From assembly GCA_020638695.1 (NCBI GenBank), contig JACKIB010000022.1, forward strand, positions 1 to 64,000: a stretch of 64,000 bases of DNA, read 5' to 3'. The notes under the pieces were generated by a model. The model was not told the DNA's origin. It saw nothing but the letters and a program-made list of their open reading frames with translations, and made no database searches. This DNA is from Planctomycetota bacterium (GTDB lineage: Bacteria > Planctomycetota > UBA1135 > UBA2386). The first letter of the stretch is position 1, and each line of letters starts with the position of its first letter. A program made the position numbers and the translations under genes. Below, piece after piece: positions 53,648-62,939 of the stretch.

Positions 53648-53992
53648 TCATTGCCGGGACTCTGTTCCGTCGAGGACGATGCTGCAGATCGCCGTGAGCG
53701 GAATGTAGTGGAGATTCCTCGGAGGCCCTTCGACCGGGTTCGAGCACCGGATGAAGTCGGCCCCGACCATGTCGATCTTGTCGCTGTGGACTGAACGCCT
53801 CGAGAACTCCAAGACCCAGAGACTGCCGGACTGGATCACGCGACAGGGGCGGCCGACCAGCGGGCGGAGCACCGCGCGGAGCGACGTCGGATCCACCGCA
53901 CTCGACTCACCTGGCGAACGCTCGGGACTGAGCGTGCAACCCTCGAGCACGGCGAGGAAGAGAACGAGAGCTCGCATGGAGCTGGTTTTCAT
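53648..53992 (-). CDS. Small putative lipoprotein
   Basis: A 114-residue protein from ATG 53992 (ATG 53977 also possible). LVLFLAVLEGC looks like a lipobox, although Glu at -2 is unusual. The mature part is small and beta-rich (LWVLEFSRRSVH, LHYIPLTAICSIVLDG). Unknown function. It begins the four-gene minus-strand set. Confidence 0.55.
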   Translation of the reverse strand: MKTSSMRALVLFLAVLEGCTLSPERSPGESSAVDPTSLRAVLRPLVGRPCRVIQSGSLWVLEFSRRSVHSDKIDMVGADFIRCSNPVEGPPRNLHYIPLTAICSIVLDGTESRQ

Positions 53993-54113
53993 TCCCGAGG
54001 TGTACACCCTGGCGGACTTGGATACCCGATCTCGAGTGTTCGATCCCCCGGACGACGGTGACCAGTCCAGCGCGGGTTGCGACCACGGCCGCCTCCGGTG
54101 GTCCGCCACCGAT

Positions 54114-56192
54114 TCACGGCCGCAGCACGATGCGCACCGGCCGATGCAGCCGGCGCACGCGGTGGGTCCGGCCACCCTCGAACACGAACAGGCTTGCCCA
54201 AAGCACCAACTCCAGCCCCTTGGTCATGCGCGTCGTGTCCAGCGTGAACCGAGCCCGCCCGGCCCCGTCGAGCCGGCCCCAGTTGGTCTTGAACTGATCG
54301 TTGTCGCGCTGCATCGAAAGCTTGAACACCGGGTCGGTCGCGAGCTCGAGGTACTTGTCGTCCTCCATCCGTACCCCCGGCACACGGGTGCGGCTGAACG
54401 CCAGGCAGAACGCGCAGTCCGGATCGCCGGGTGAGTACACCTCGAGGTCGGCCGCACCGGATCTCGTCGCGACGACACGCGCCGCAGGCTCGCTCGGCTC
54501 GGGTGTGGCGGGGTCGAGCGCCGGTAGTGGGCTGTGGGCCCAGGTCCACAACTCGAACTTCGCATCGCGGGCGATCAGCTTCAGCGCCGGGTCGCGGACC
54601 GGGGGTAGCGCGACGCGGTGGCGCACCAGGTAAGTCGCGTGGCCGCGCTCCATCAGCTCGCGGTAACGCCCCGCGCTGCGCAGCGCGTCGAGATTCAGGC
54701 GGATCTCCTCGTGGAACGCCGTCCGACGCGCGACATACCCCGTGATCACGGGCTTCTCGAACACCGTCTGATAGAACAGCGCCGGTCCGCCGAGGCTGTC
54801 GAATCCGGCGACTGCGCCGGGCGGCAGTGTGCGCAGCGTCTCGATCACCGAACTCGGCTCCGGGCGGTAGACGTTCTGCGGGCGTGGCCACACTTCGAAC
54901 GCCCACAACAGCGGAAGGCCCAGCAACAACCAGCGCAGACGCGGCCGCCGGCGCCAGGCGAACGCCATCCCGCAGCCGGCGAGCAGCGCGAGGGTCAGCT
55001 GGGTAACCACCGCCATCCGTGCCGGCATGCCGGTGTTGCCGAGCCCCGGCACCAGCTGCACCAACGCGGCATACGGCATCGGGACGTCCGGGAATGCCCG
55101 CCCGGCGACCAAGAGCTGTTCACCGAGGCTGAGCGCGTAGAACACCGCGCCGAGCAGCAGCCAACCGAGCACCGTCCGACGCATTCCCTCGCGGCCGGCG
55201 CGCCACGCCGCGTAGCCCGCGAGCGCGAGAACCGACAGCCCCGCGTGGGCGGCGAGCTCGACCCAATCGCCGCCGAGCGGGTGGCGCGACCACACCCGCT
55301 CGGTCCACGCTGCGAACCGCCAACCGCCACCGGGCACCAGCAGACCGAGCAGGTCGTTGCGGTACGGCACGTCGCCGTGGCCGCCGGCCAGCCGGTCCTT
55401 GTCCATCGTCAGCAGCAGGTCGAACACGATCGGTCCGCTGGTCAGCAGGCTGATCAGCGCGAACGTCGCGAGCGGCCGGAACGCACGGCGGGCGAAACCG
55501 TCGCGCAGCCCGAACAGCACGTGAGCGGCGAGCATCGATCCGCCGCTGAGCACCGCGTAGAACGTCAGGTAGTAGTCGCACAGCACCACCAAGAGCAGCC
55601 CCAGTCCCGCCAGCACCGCGCGCCCGTGGGTCGGCCGGCGCAGCAGCCGCAACCACAGCCACAAGAACAACGGCAAACCCTGCAGCGTGACCAGCTGCAT
55701 GTGCGTCTGTGCATGCGCGGTGTGCCATGGGCAGAACGTGAACAGCGCGCCGGCGAGTACCGACGGCCACCACGCCCCGGTCCACTCGCGCGCCAGGAGG
55801 AAGGTCGCGTAGCCGGTGGTGACGAACGCGAACCCGATCATCGCGTTGAACGCCGCTACCGGGCCGAGGAACCAGCACAGCGGCACCGTGGCGAACCCGT
55901 TGAACGGGTTGAGCGTGGCACCGATCATCGTGATGCCGTGCGGGTGGAACAGCATGTCGGTGTGCCAGGGCAAGCGCAGCTCGGCCACCGCGCGCCGCAC
56001 CCACCACTCGTTCCAGAAGTTCTGCGAGCCGTCGGTGCCGTCCATGAAGATGTGGCTGGCGAACAACGGCAGAGCCGGCGCGATCAGGATCAGCCAGCCG
56101 GCGAGATAGAGCGCCGCGACCAGCAGGTGGTGGGGCCACGCGCGCCGCGGGATCGGATGCGGGTTCTCGAGCGCGGCGGTGGGGGAGTGCAT
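54114..56192 (-). CDS. GT-C-like multi-pass membrane protein (possible glycosyltransferase)
   Basis: A 692-residue protein from ATG 56192 (GTG 56261 is an alternative). About twelve transmembrane helices occupy residues 20-440. The first external loop holds FASHIFMDGTDGSQNFWNEWW with Asp residues typical of GT-C lipid-sugar transferases, followed by HPHGITMIGATLNPFNG. The C-terminal 240 residues are soluble (FDSLGGPALFYQTVFEKPVI). It resembles uncharacterised YfhO/ArnT-type proteins that move sugars outside the cytoplasmic membrane. Acceptor and donor unknown. Confidence 0.7.
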   Translation of the reverse strand: MHSPTAALENPHPIPRRAWPHHLLVAALYLAGWLILIAPALPLFASHIFMDGTDGSQNFWNEWWVRRAVAELRLPWHTDMLFHPHGITMIGATLNPFNGFATVPLCWFLGPVAAFNAMIGFAFVTTGYATFLLAREWTGAWWPSVLAGALFTFCPWHTAHAQTHMQLVTLQGLPLFLWLWLRLLRRPTHGRAVLAGLGLLLVVLCDYYLTFYAVLSGGSMLAAHVLFGLRDGFARRAFRPLATFALISLLTSGPIVFDLLLTMDKDRLAGGHGDVPYRNDLLGLLVPGGGWRFAAWTERVWSRHPLGGDWVELAAHAGLSVLALAGYAAWRAGREGMRRTVLGWLLLGAVFYALSLGEQLLVAGRAFPDVPMPYAALVQLVPGLGNTGMPARMAVVTQLTLALLAGCGMAFAWRRRPRLRWLLLGLPLLWAFEVWPRPQNVYRPEPSSVIETLRTLPPGAVAGFDSLGGPALFYQTVFEKPVITGYVARRTAFHEEIRLNLDALRSAGRYRELMERGHATYLVRHRVALPPVRDPALKLIARDAKFELWTWAHSPLPALDPATPEPSEPAARVVATRSGAADLEVYSPGDPDCAFCLAFSRTRVPGVRMEDDKYLELATDPVFKLSMQRDNDQFKTNWGRLDGAGRARFTLDTTRMTKGLELVLWASLFVFEGGRTHRVRRLHRPVRIVLRP

Positions 56193-56435
56193 GCGCGGGC
56201 GGGCGGGCGGCGAGTGCGCAGTATCGAGTGCGCCGCCGGTGTCGCAAGGCTCGGAAGTCACGGTTGCGGTGACGGGGCGGGCCGGCGGCCCCTGGCGACC
56301 ATCGTCATGGACGTCGTGGCGTGCCGCGGCGTGCGGTCGTTCGTCCGAGGATCCGTGCGAGGAAGCGAGCGGGGAACTCGCGCCAACGCGGACGATCGGT
56401 TGCGCGGCGTGCGGATCGATCGGCGCGACACCCCA

Positions 56436-59282
56436 CTACCGTCGCAGCGCCTCGCGCAGCTCCACCAGGCGCTTGCGCGCCGCCGCCGCCTCCTCCTGCT
56501 GCCCGCTCCACTCCAGCACCCCCAGCAGCAACTCGTAGCGCACCAGGAGCCCACGCTCTTCGCCAGTCCGCATGCGCGCAGCGTACTCCTCCAGCTCGCG
56601 GATCGACGCCTCGAGCTGTTCCTGCGCGGTCGGCACATCACCGAGCCGCAGCAGTGCTTCGGCGTACGGCCACCGCACCCGGGCGAGGGCCAGCAAGTTG
56701 CCCACCGCTTCCGGCTGCAGTTTGCACAACCGCCGCAGCAGAGCGATCGCCTCGCGGCTTTCGGCCTCGCCCTGCGAGAAGCGGAACGCCACGAATCGCT
56801 CGCGCGCCAGCCGCTGCAGCACCCGCGCCAGCGACGACTTGTATGCTGGCACGGTCGGGTGCGCAGTGCAGAGCTCGCGCAGGATCACGGAAGCCGCCTC
56901 GAGCTCGGTGGGCTGCGGTGGCCCGACCGCCAGCGTCTCCGCGAGTTCGTAACGGTACTGCGGCTCGTCCGGGAACTCGCGGCACAGCGCGTCGAGCAGG
57001 CTTCGGGCGCGGTCGGCGAGTTCGCCGGCGCGGGGCGCGGCCCGACGGCGGTAGGTCGGGCTGCTGAACAGGAAGCCGGCGAAGTCGCGGCAGCTGCGGG
57101 CCAGCGCGAGGCGCAGCCCCGGATCGTCGCGGTCGCGCGCCACCAATTCGTCGAGCAGTTCCTGGGCGCGTTCGTGGTGACGCAGGCGAACCGGTGCGGA
57201 AAGGGACTCGCGCAGCTCGGCGAGCGGTTCGCCCGGGGGAGGACGGCGGAAGCCGCGGTCGGGTCGCCCGCGTCGGCCGCGGTGGCCGCGACGGGGCTCG
57301 TCCGGTGTTTCGGCGCCCCAGGAGCCGAGGAAGTCGTGGGCACGGGCGAGCTCGAGCATCCCGGCCACGTCGTCGCGCGTCGACTTGCCGTCGGACTCGA
57401 GTGCGTCGACCACCATGTGGTGCGATTCGCGTGCCGCGTCGAGCATGCCGCGCTTGGCGTACACCTGACCGAGCTGGTTGCGGATCCGCGCGACGGTGAC
57501 CGGGTCGGTCGTCTCTCCGGCGGCCTGGAAGCGCAGGATCGCCTTCACGTACGACTTCTGTGCCGCGCGATACTCGCCGAGTCGGAACTGGATGTTGCCC
57601 GCCTTGTAGTGAGCCCAGGCACCGTCGACCCGGGTCGGGGTGCCGGCATCCTCCGCGGCGAAGCGATCCCACATCGACAGGATCTCCTGCAGCAGTCGGG
57701 CGTCCTTCGCGGACACCGTCGGAATCGAGATGCTCTGCTCGGGGTTGCTGGTCCCGGTGTCGAGTGGGTCCTCGGTGTCGGCCCCGCGGCTGCCGTCGGT
57801 GGCGTTGTGGATCACTGCCTGGAACATGCTCTCGCCCACCAGCCGCTCGGACAGACCTTCGAGCGTCGACAGCAGCAGCTTCATGCGCCGTTCGGCGAGT
57901 GCCTTGGCTTCCTGCGTCTCCAGATTCTGGGCGGTCGCCACGAAGTAGGCGCGCCACCCGACCACCAAGGCGATCAGGACCGACAACATCGCAACTGCCA
58001 CCGCGCTCGCCAGGGCGCGGTTGCGCCGGCACCAGCGCCACGCGAGCTGCACCCTGCTGCTGCGCCGGGCGAGGATCGGTCGGTCTTCGAGGAACCGCTG
58101 CAGGTCGTCGCGCAGCAGCGCGGCCGTCTGGTAGCGGTGGCGTGGGTCGCGGTCCATCGCGGTCAACACGATGGTCTCGAAATCGGCCGGCAGCTCGGCG
58201 CGCAGCTTGGATGGACGCGGCGCCTGGCCCTGCGAGACCTTCTGCAGCAGCCCGCTGCGGTTGCTGCCACCGAATGCCGGCTGCAGCGTCAACAGCTCGT
58301 ACAGCGTGAGACCGAGGCCGTAGATGTCGCTGCGCGCGTCGAACACCCCGCCGAGCTGCTCCGGCGCCATGTACTGCAACGTGCCGACCACGTCGCCGCT
58401 GTTCGTCAGGTTCGAGTCCTCGATGGCCTTGGCCAGGCCGAAGTCCGTCACCCACACCACGCCCTGTGCGTCGAGCAGCAGGTTGCTCGGCTTGATGTCG
58501 CGGTGCAGGGTGCCCTGCGAATGCGCGTAGGCCAGGGCGTCGGCGATCTGCACGCCGATCCGCGCGATGCTGCGCCAGTAGGCCGCAGAGGGTTCGGGAC
58601 GGAGGTCCGCGTGCGTGCCGCTGGAGCCCGTCGAAGGTCCAGTGTTGCGCGCCGCTTCGCCGCGCAGGCGCTGTGCGGCCGCCACCGCCATCGCGTCCAA
58701 CTCGGTGGAGTCGGAGCCCGGCACCGATCGGATCCGTTCGCCGCGGAGCGTGCGCAGCACCTGGTCGAGCCCCAGGCCGCGGATCCGCTGCATCACGTAG
58801 TAGTGGTAGCCGTCCTGCTCGCCGACGCCGAAGATCGGCACGATGTTGGTGTGGTGCAGGCGCGCCGCGGTCTGTGCTTCGCGGTGGAAGCGCATCAGCC
58901 GCCGTTCGTCGAGCATCGATTGGCGTGGCAGGACCTTCACCGCGACCCGGCGGCCGAGCGACTCCTGCTCGGCCTCGTACACGATGCCCATCCCGCCACG
59001 GCCGATCTCGCCGAGGATCCGATAATCGCCCAGCAGGCTCAGCGACTCGAGGCCACGCAGGAACCGGCCGTGGTCGGACTCTTCCTTCTTGCTCTTGAGC
59101 TGCTCCATCGCCACGACCGTCGGGAGCAGTTCGCGGATGTCCGCGGCCTGCGCGGGAAAGCGCGCTACGTAGTCTTCGACGGTCGGCTGCTCACCCCGTC
59201 GCATTCGGGCGACGAACTCCGCCGCGATCACCTCGACCGGGTTGCGCTCGTCGCTGCCGGTGTCGAGTTCCGGGGTGCTCAC
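56436..59282 (-). CDS. Membrane Ser/Thr protein kinase with TPR-like sensor region
   Basis: A 948-residue protein from GTG 59282. Residues 15-60 (EFVARMRRGEQPTVEDYVARFP) are the N-terminal leader common to planctomycete kinases. The kinase domain has GRGGMGIVYEA, Lys 116, HRDIKPSN (260-267), DFGLAKA (280) and GTLQYMAPEQ. An insertion (about 180-232, rich in Ala/Ser/Gly) sits between the lobes. One transmembrane helix lies at about 422-444. The rest is helical with TPR-like spacing (YKAGNIQFRLGEYRAAQKSYVKA) and Arg-rich linkers. It starts inside the sigma factor stop (GTGA), so the two are coupled. Confidence 0.92.
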   Translation of the reverse strand: MSTPELDTGSDERNPVEVIAAEFVARMRRGEQPTVEDYVARFPAQAADIRELLPTVVAMEQLKSKKEESDHGRFLRGLESLSLLGDYRILGEIGRGGMGIVYEAEQESLGRRVAVKVLPRQSMLDERRLMRFHREAQTAARLHHTNIVPIFGVGEQDGYHYYVMQRIRGLGLDQVLRTLRGERIRSVPGSDSTELDAMAVAAAQRLRGEAARNTGPSTGSSGTHADLRPEPSAAYWRSIARIGVQIADALAYAHSQGTLHRDIKPSNLLLDAQGVVWVTDFGLAKAIEDSNLTNSGDVVGTLQYMAPEQLGGVFDARSDIYGLGLTLYELLTLQPAFGGSNRSGLLQKVSQGQAPRPSKLRAELPADFETIVLTAMDRDPRHRYQTAALLRDDLQRFLEDRPILARRSSRVQLAWRWCRRNRALASAVAVAMLSVLIALVVGWRAYFVATAQNLETQEAKALAERRMKLLLSTLEGLSERLVGESMFQAVIHNATDGSRGADTEDPLDTGTSNPEQSISIPTVSAKDARLLQEILSMWDRFAAEDAGTPTRVDGAWAHYKAGNIQFRLGEYRAAQKSYVKAILRFQAAGETTDPVTVARIRNQLGQVYAKRGMLDAARESHHMVVDALESDGKSTRDDVAGMLELARAHDFLGSWGAETPDEPRRGHRGRRGRPDRGFRRPPPGEPLAELRESLSAPVRLRHHERAQELLDELVARDRDDPGLRLALARSCRDFAGFLFSSPTYRRRAAPRAGELADRARSLLDALCREFPDEPQYRYELAETLAVGPPQPTELEAASVILRELCTAHPTVPAYKSSLARVLQRLARERFVAFRFSQGEAESREAIALLRRLCKLQPEAVGNLLALARVRWPYAEALLRLGDVPTAQEQLEASIRELEEYAARMRTGEERGLLVRYELLLGVLEWSGQQEEAAAARKRLVELREALRR

Positions 59283-59971
59283 CGTGGTGCCTGCCCGGCG
59301 CTCGGGTCGTCGGAACCGTCGAGTCGCGACAGGATGTCCTTCAAGCGCTGCAGAGCGCGGACGTAGCGGTTGCTCGCCGTCGAGGTCTGGATGCCGAGCA
59401 GCTCGGCGACTTCCTTGTTGGTCAATTCCTCGAAGTGCCGCAGCACCAGCACCTCGCGATCGATGGGTTCCATTTCGTCGATCACCTTTTCGAGCAGCTC
59501 CGCCAGTTCGGCCTTCATCGCCGCCTGGCTCGGTGAGGTGGCGGTGGCGAGGAAGTGACGGGACATCGATGCCGAGCTTGCCATCGGTGCGCTGAAACGC
59601 AGCGAGATCTCCTGCTTGGCATCGCGCATCTTCGAACCGATGTGCCGCCGGTGGACGTCGATCATCGTTTGCCCGACCATCAAGCGCAGCCAGACGAACA
59701 CCGAGCTGCAGCGCTCGGCGGCGAAGCTGTCGATCCGCTGGCGGGCCGCCAAGTAGGCCTCCTGCAGGATGTCGTCGGGATCGAGTCGGCCACGCAACCG
59801 CGGGTCGAGCCGGAAGTGCACCATCCGGTGCAGCCGCTCGTGGTCGAGCGAGAACAACCTGGCCAGGGCGTCGGGGTCACCGTCGGCCAGGCGCGCGGTG
59901 AGCGCGGCGACTTCGGCCGCGGACACCTCGGGGTTCGGTTGGGCGCGGCCGGTGGGGTCGTGGGATTCCAT
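59279..59971 (-). CDS. ECF-type RNA polymerase sigma factor
   Basis: A 230-residue sigma factor. Region 2 is LARLFSLDHERLHRMVHFRLD, then LDPDDILQEAYLAARQRI, and region 4 is EPIDREVLVLRHFEELTNKEVAELLGIQTSTASNRYVRAL. No anti-sigma gene is adjacent; instead the stop overlaps a membrane Ser/Thr kinase gene (GTGA). This arrangement suggests phosphorylation-linked control, as proposed for kinase-associated ECF groups in Planctomycetota. Confidence 0.92.
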   Translation of the reverse strand: MESHDPTGRAQPNPEVSAAEVAALTARLADGDPDALARLFSLDHERLHRMVHFRLDPRLRGRLDPDDILQEAYLAARQRIDSFAAERCSSVFVWLRLMVGQTMIDVHRRHIGSKMRDAKQEISLRFSAPMASSASMSRHFLATATSPSQAAMKAELAELLEKVIDEMEPIDREVLVLRHFEELTNKEVAELLGIQTSTASNRYVRALQRLKDILSRLDGSDDPSAGQAPR

Positions 59972-60311
59972 GGTTGGGCTCGGCAGGCAGTGTACCGCGG
60001 GCGCTGGGCGACCGAGCACACGGACATGCGTGAGCACACGGCTACCGGCTGGACGATGGGCAGGCCGCTCCTGCGGCGATTCGAGCCGAGCCCTCGTCCG
60101 AGTCGGATGGCGTCCAATCGCCAATCGGACCGTCCACCCGCGCGGGTTTGCCGCGTAGCTGTGGGCCGCGGATCCACTGGGGTGTCGGCGAGTGTCCACA
60201 TGCATCGTCGGTCCCAAGGTCCGCTCGCGCCGGCGCAGCCCCATTGTCGCAAACCGCATGACTCGCCGACTTGTGCAGCGAACTTCGGCGACAAGCCACT
60301 ACGGTGGGGGT
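59972..60311. other. Gene-free divergent region with direct repeat, 340 bp
   Basis: Separates the sigma/kinase operon from the WPLF-repeat lipoprotein. GAGCACACGG occurs at 60014-60023 and 60032-60041 (18-base period), 42 bases from the sigma factor ATG. A CCCGCGCGGG palindrome lies at 60137-60146. No coding frame looks real. Confidence 0.5.
60014..60041. repeat. Direct repeat GAGCACACGG x2 upstream of the sigma factor gene
   Basis: Two exact 10-base copies with an 18-base period just upstream of the sigma/kinase operon. They could bind a regulator or be chance. Confidence 0.45.
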
Positions 60312-61658
60312 ATGTGGCGTGCCCGTACCAAGGTGGTCGCACTGGCGGCCTGTCTGTCCGCGCTCGGTAGTTGCCACAGCCTCGACCGGTTGGCCCGGGT
60401 CTCGCCGATGGGTGCCGAGGCGGCGGCGGACCGCGTCAACCTCTGGCCGCTGCTCTACCAGAACGGCTCCCAGCTGGCGGTGCTGTGGCCGCTGTTCGAC
60501 ACCGACGAGCGGGGTTTCGCGCTGCGACCGCTGCTGACCCACGACCGTTCGAACTGGGAGATCCTGCCTCCGCTGTGTTGGTTCGACACCGACAGCGGTC
60601 ACTGGGTGGTGGTGCCCGCGTACTCGACCAGTGGCGGGTATGGCCTGTTCCCGGTGTTCCGCCGCGGTGAGCTGAGCCATGTGGGGCCCGTCTGGTGGAC
60701 CCGAAGCGGTGGCAGCTACGGGCTGTTCCCCCTGGCCGACTTCGGCATCTTCAGCCACATCGGGCCCGCGTGGTGGACCCGCGGCGGTACCGGCTACGGG
60801 CTCTTCCCGCTGTTCGACCTGACTGCCTCCGTCCGCCACATCGGCCCGGTGTTCTGGAGCCGTCGCGAGGACGGCTCGCTGCGCTACCTGCTCGCCTTGC
60901 CGCTGTTCGGTTTCGGTTCGAACGAGGATTCGAGTTGGTGGGTGTCGCTGTTCGGCGCACGGGTGCGCGACGCGAAGGGGCGAACCGAGCTGCTCAACGT
61001 GCTGGGGCCGCTCTACACCTACCTGTGGTCGGGGGAGGGCGAGGATGCCCACACCCACGTGGTGCTGTGGCCGTTGTTCACCCGCAAGTGGTCGCGCCAC
61101 TACGATGGGTTCGATGTGTGGCCGTTGTTCGGCCACTGGAACTACCTCGACGGCAAGGGGCAGGTCACCGCACGGGAGACCTCGGCCCTGTCGGGGTTGT
61201 TCCAGGTGCGGCGCAGCGAGCAGATGACCGCGGTTCGGCTCGCTCCGCTGTTCAGCTACCGCGGCGCGGACGGTGGGGGAAGCGAGTTCCTCGACTGGTG
61301 CACGCTGATCGGCTACCGCGCCGGTGCGGATCGCGCGTCGATGCACGTACTCACCCCGCTGGTGTTCAGCTACGAGCAGGGCAAGGACCACTGCCGCTGG
61401 AACGGTCCACTGCGCACGCTGCACTACGAGCGGACGGGGGATCGGAGCGAGTTCAGTCTATTGTGGTACCTCTACCGCCAGCAGACCACGGGCACGGAGA
61501 CGCGCCGGGACTTCTTCCCGTTCTGCTCGTGGGACTCCGGAAAGAAGGAGTCCGGATTCTCGTTCCTGTGGCGCCTGTTCCGCTACCGGAGGGTCGGCGA
61601 GAAGACCGGCGGCTACGTGCTGTTCTTTCCCTGGGGCGACGCCGCGGCGCGCGGCTGA
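60312..61658 (+). CDS. WPLF-repeat lipoprotein
   Basis: A 448-residue protein with lipobox SALGSC (Cys 21). The mature protein is made of short strands with recurrent aromatic cores: NLWPLLY, VLWPLFD, GLFPVFRRGELSHVGPVWWTR, GLFPLADFGIFSHIGPAWWTR and GLFPLFDLTASVRHIGPVFW, then VLWPLFTRK, DVWPLFGH, LAPLFSY and LTPLVFSY. Three near-identical 26-residue units sit at about 120-190. The alternation is typical of a beta-propeller or beta-barrel surface lipoprotein. No enzymatic motif; a family of such proteins is seen in Planctomycetota and related groups. Confidence 0.78.
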   Translation: MWRARTKVVALAACLSALGSCHSLDRLARVSPMGAEAAADRVNLWPLLYQNGSQLAVLWPLFDTDERGFALRPLLTHDRSNWEILPPLCWFDTDSGHWVVVPAYSTSGGYGLFPVFRRGELSHVGPVWWTRSGGSYGLFPLADFGIFSHIGPAWWTRGGTGYGLFPLFDLTASVRHIGPVFWSRREDGSLRYLLALPLFGFGSNEDSSWWVSLFGARVRDAKGRTELLNVLGPLYTYLWSGEGEDAHTHVVLWPLFTRKWSRHYDGFDVWPLFGHWNYLDGKGQVTARETSALSGLFQVRRSEQMTAVRLAPLFSYRGADGGGSEFLDWCTLIGYRAGADRASMHVLTPLVFSYEQGKDHCRWNGPLRTLHYERTGDRSEFSLLWYLYRQQTTGTETRRDFFPFCSWDSGKKESGFSFLWRLFRYRRVGEKTGGYVLFFPWGDAAARG

Positions 61659-61678
61659 CCGGCGGACCGACCGCTGCT

Positions 61679-61707
61679 TTGACTCGCTCACGGCAGCCGA
61701 CTAACGT
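61679..61707 (+). promoter_or_regulatory. Possible promoter of the GT4 gene
   Basis: TTGACT (61679-61684), a 17-base spacer and TAACGT (61702-61707), eight bases before ATG 61716. The spacing matches the ffh promoter. The -10 is weak. Confidence 0.3.
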
Positions 61708-61715
61708 CCCGCCGG

Positions 61716-62939
61716 ATGTCCCCGGGCAGCGCGCGCTACCGCGAGATCGCCTACTACTGTGTGGCGACCCACCTCGGTGGTGCCGAGCGCAGTCTGCTCG
61801 ACTTGGTGACCCGGGTCGGCGAGCACACGCGCGGTTGGTATCGGCCCTGGTTGATCCTGCCGAAGGCGGACGGTCCGCTGGTCGACGCGGTCCGCGCCGC
61901 CGGCCTGTCCCACACCGTGCTGCCGATGCCGAGTGCCCTGCTGTCGCTCAGCCGCGCCCGTCCCCTGCGTGCGTTGGTGGTCAGTGCGGTGGCCTGGCCG
62001 ATGCTGCGGGCCTACCTGGCGCGGTTGCGGCGGCTGCTCGACGAACGTCAGCCGGCACTGCTGCACACCACCGGCATCAAGTGCCACGTCCTGTCGACGC
62101 GGCTCGGGCGCCGCACACCGCTGCTGTGGCACCTGCGCGACATCATGCCGAACGACGCGACGCGCGCGCTGCTGCGCCGCTACGCGGTGCACCCGTTCGT
62201 GCACGTGTTGTCGAATTCCTACGCCACCGCGAACGCGTTCCAGCCTGACGCCGAGCATCCTTCGGTGGTCAGCAACGGCATCGACACCGAGGTGTTCACT
62301 CCGGGCGACGGGAGCGCGTTCCGCGCCGAGGCGGGTGCACCACCCGGCGTGCCGCTGATCGGCGCACTGGGGGTGTTGCAGCGCGGCAAGGGAATCGACA
62401 GCTTCTTGCAGATGGCGGCCGAGGTGCTGCGCGGTGGGCTGGATGCGCGGTTCGCAGTGGTTGGCGACGAGATCTACGACACTGGCCGCGATCGCGGACT
62501 GCGGCGTGAACTCGAGGATCTCGCGGAACGGTTGGGGCTCGCCGACCGGGTCCACTTCGCCGGGTTCCGGCGCGACAGCGTCCAAGTGTTGCGCGGACTC
62601 GACGTGCTGGTCAGCGCGTCGACCCATCCGGAGTCATTCGGTCGGGTGCTGGTCGAGGCGATGGCCTGCGGGGTTCCGGTGGCGGCGTCGGCGATTGGCG
62701 GCAGCCTGGAGATCGTCACCGACCGGGACTCCGGCCGGCTGTTCCCGCCGGGCGACGTGCCGGCGATGGCACGTGCCGTCACCGAGCTGTGTACCGATCC
62801 GGAGCTGCGCGCCGGGTGCATCGCCCGCGGCCGGGAACGCGTGCTCCGGCTGTACGACGTCGAGCGCTACGTCGCTGGGGTGGTGCGGGCATACGACCGC
62901 GTGTTGCAACCGACCGCGGACTCGTACACCGCCTCGTAG
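61716..62939 (+). CDS. Glycosyltransferase family 4
   Basis: A 407-residue GT-B enzyme. The N-terminus has THLGGAERSLLDLV (donor-site Gly-Gly loop); the C-terminal domain has VSNGIDTEVF, GALGVLQRGKGIDSFLQ, VHFAGFRRD and the EX7E-type SASTHPESFGRVLVEAMACGVPV. It probably adds a sugar from a nucleotide sugar in exopolysaccharide or lipopolysaccharide synthesis. Its last 73 bases overlap the end of the convergent glycosyltransferase gene. Confidence 0.88.
   Translation: MSPGSARYREIAYYCVATHLGGAERSLLDLVTRVGEHTRGWYRPWLILPKADGPLVDAVRAAGLSHTVLPMPSALLSLSRARPLRALVVSAVAWPMLRAYLARLRRLLDERQPALLHTTGIKCHVLSTRLGRRTPLLWHLRDIMPNDATRALLRRYAVHPFVHVLSNSYATANAFQPDAEHPSVVSNGIDTEVFTPGDGSAFRAEAGAPPGVPLIGALGVLQRGKGIDSFLQMAAEVLRGGLDARFAVVGDEIYDTGRDRGLRRELEDLAERLGLADRVHFAGFRRDSVQVLRGLDVLVSASTHPESFGRVLVEAMACGVPVAASAIGGSLEIVTDRDSGRLFPPGDVPAMARAVTELCTDPELRAGCIARGRERVLRLYDVERYVAGVVRAYDRVLQPTADSYTAS

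Noticed and set aside
52219..53992. Genomic island with integrase or insertion sequence
   Set aside because: No integrase, transposase, tRNA or flanking repeats were seen; only composition hints at transfer.
54618..59366. A plus-strand open frame of 1582 codons
   Set aside because: It is antisense to the GT-C-like protein and the kinase and is rich in Arg/His/Gln without protein-like hydrophobic pattern. Long spurious frames are expected at this GC content.
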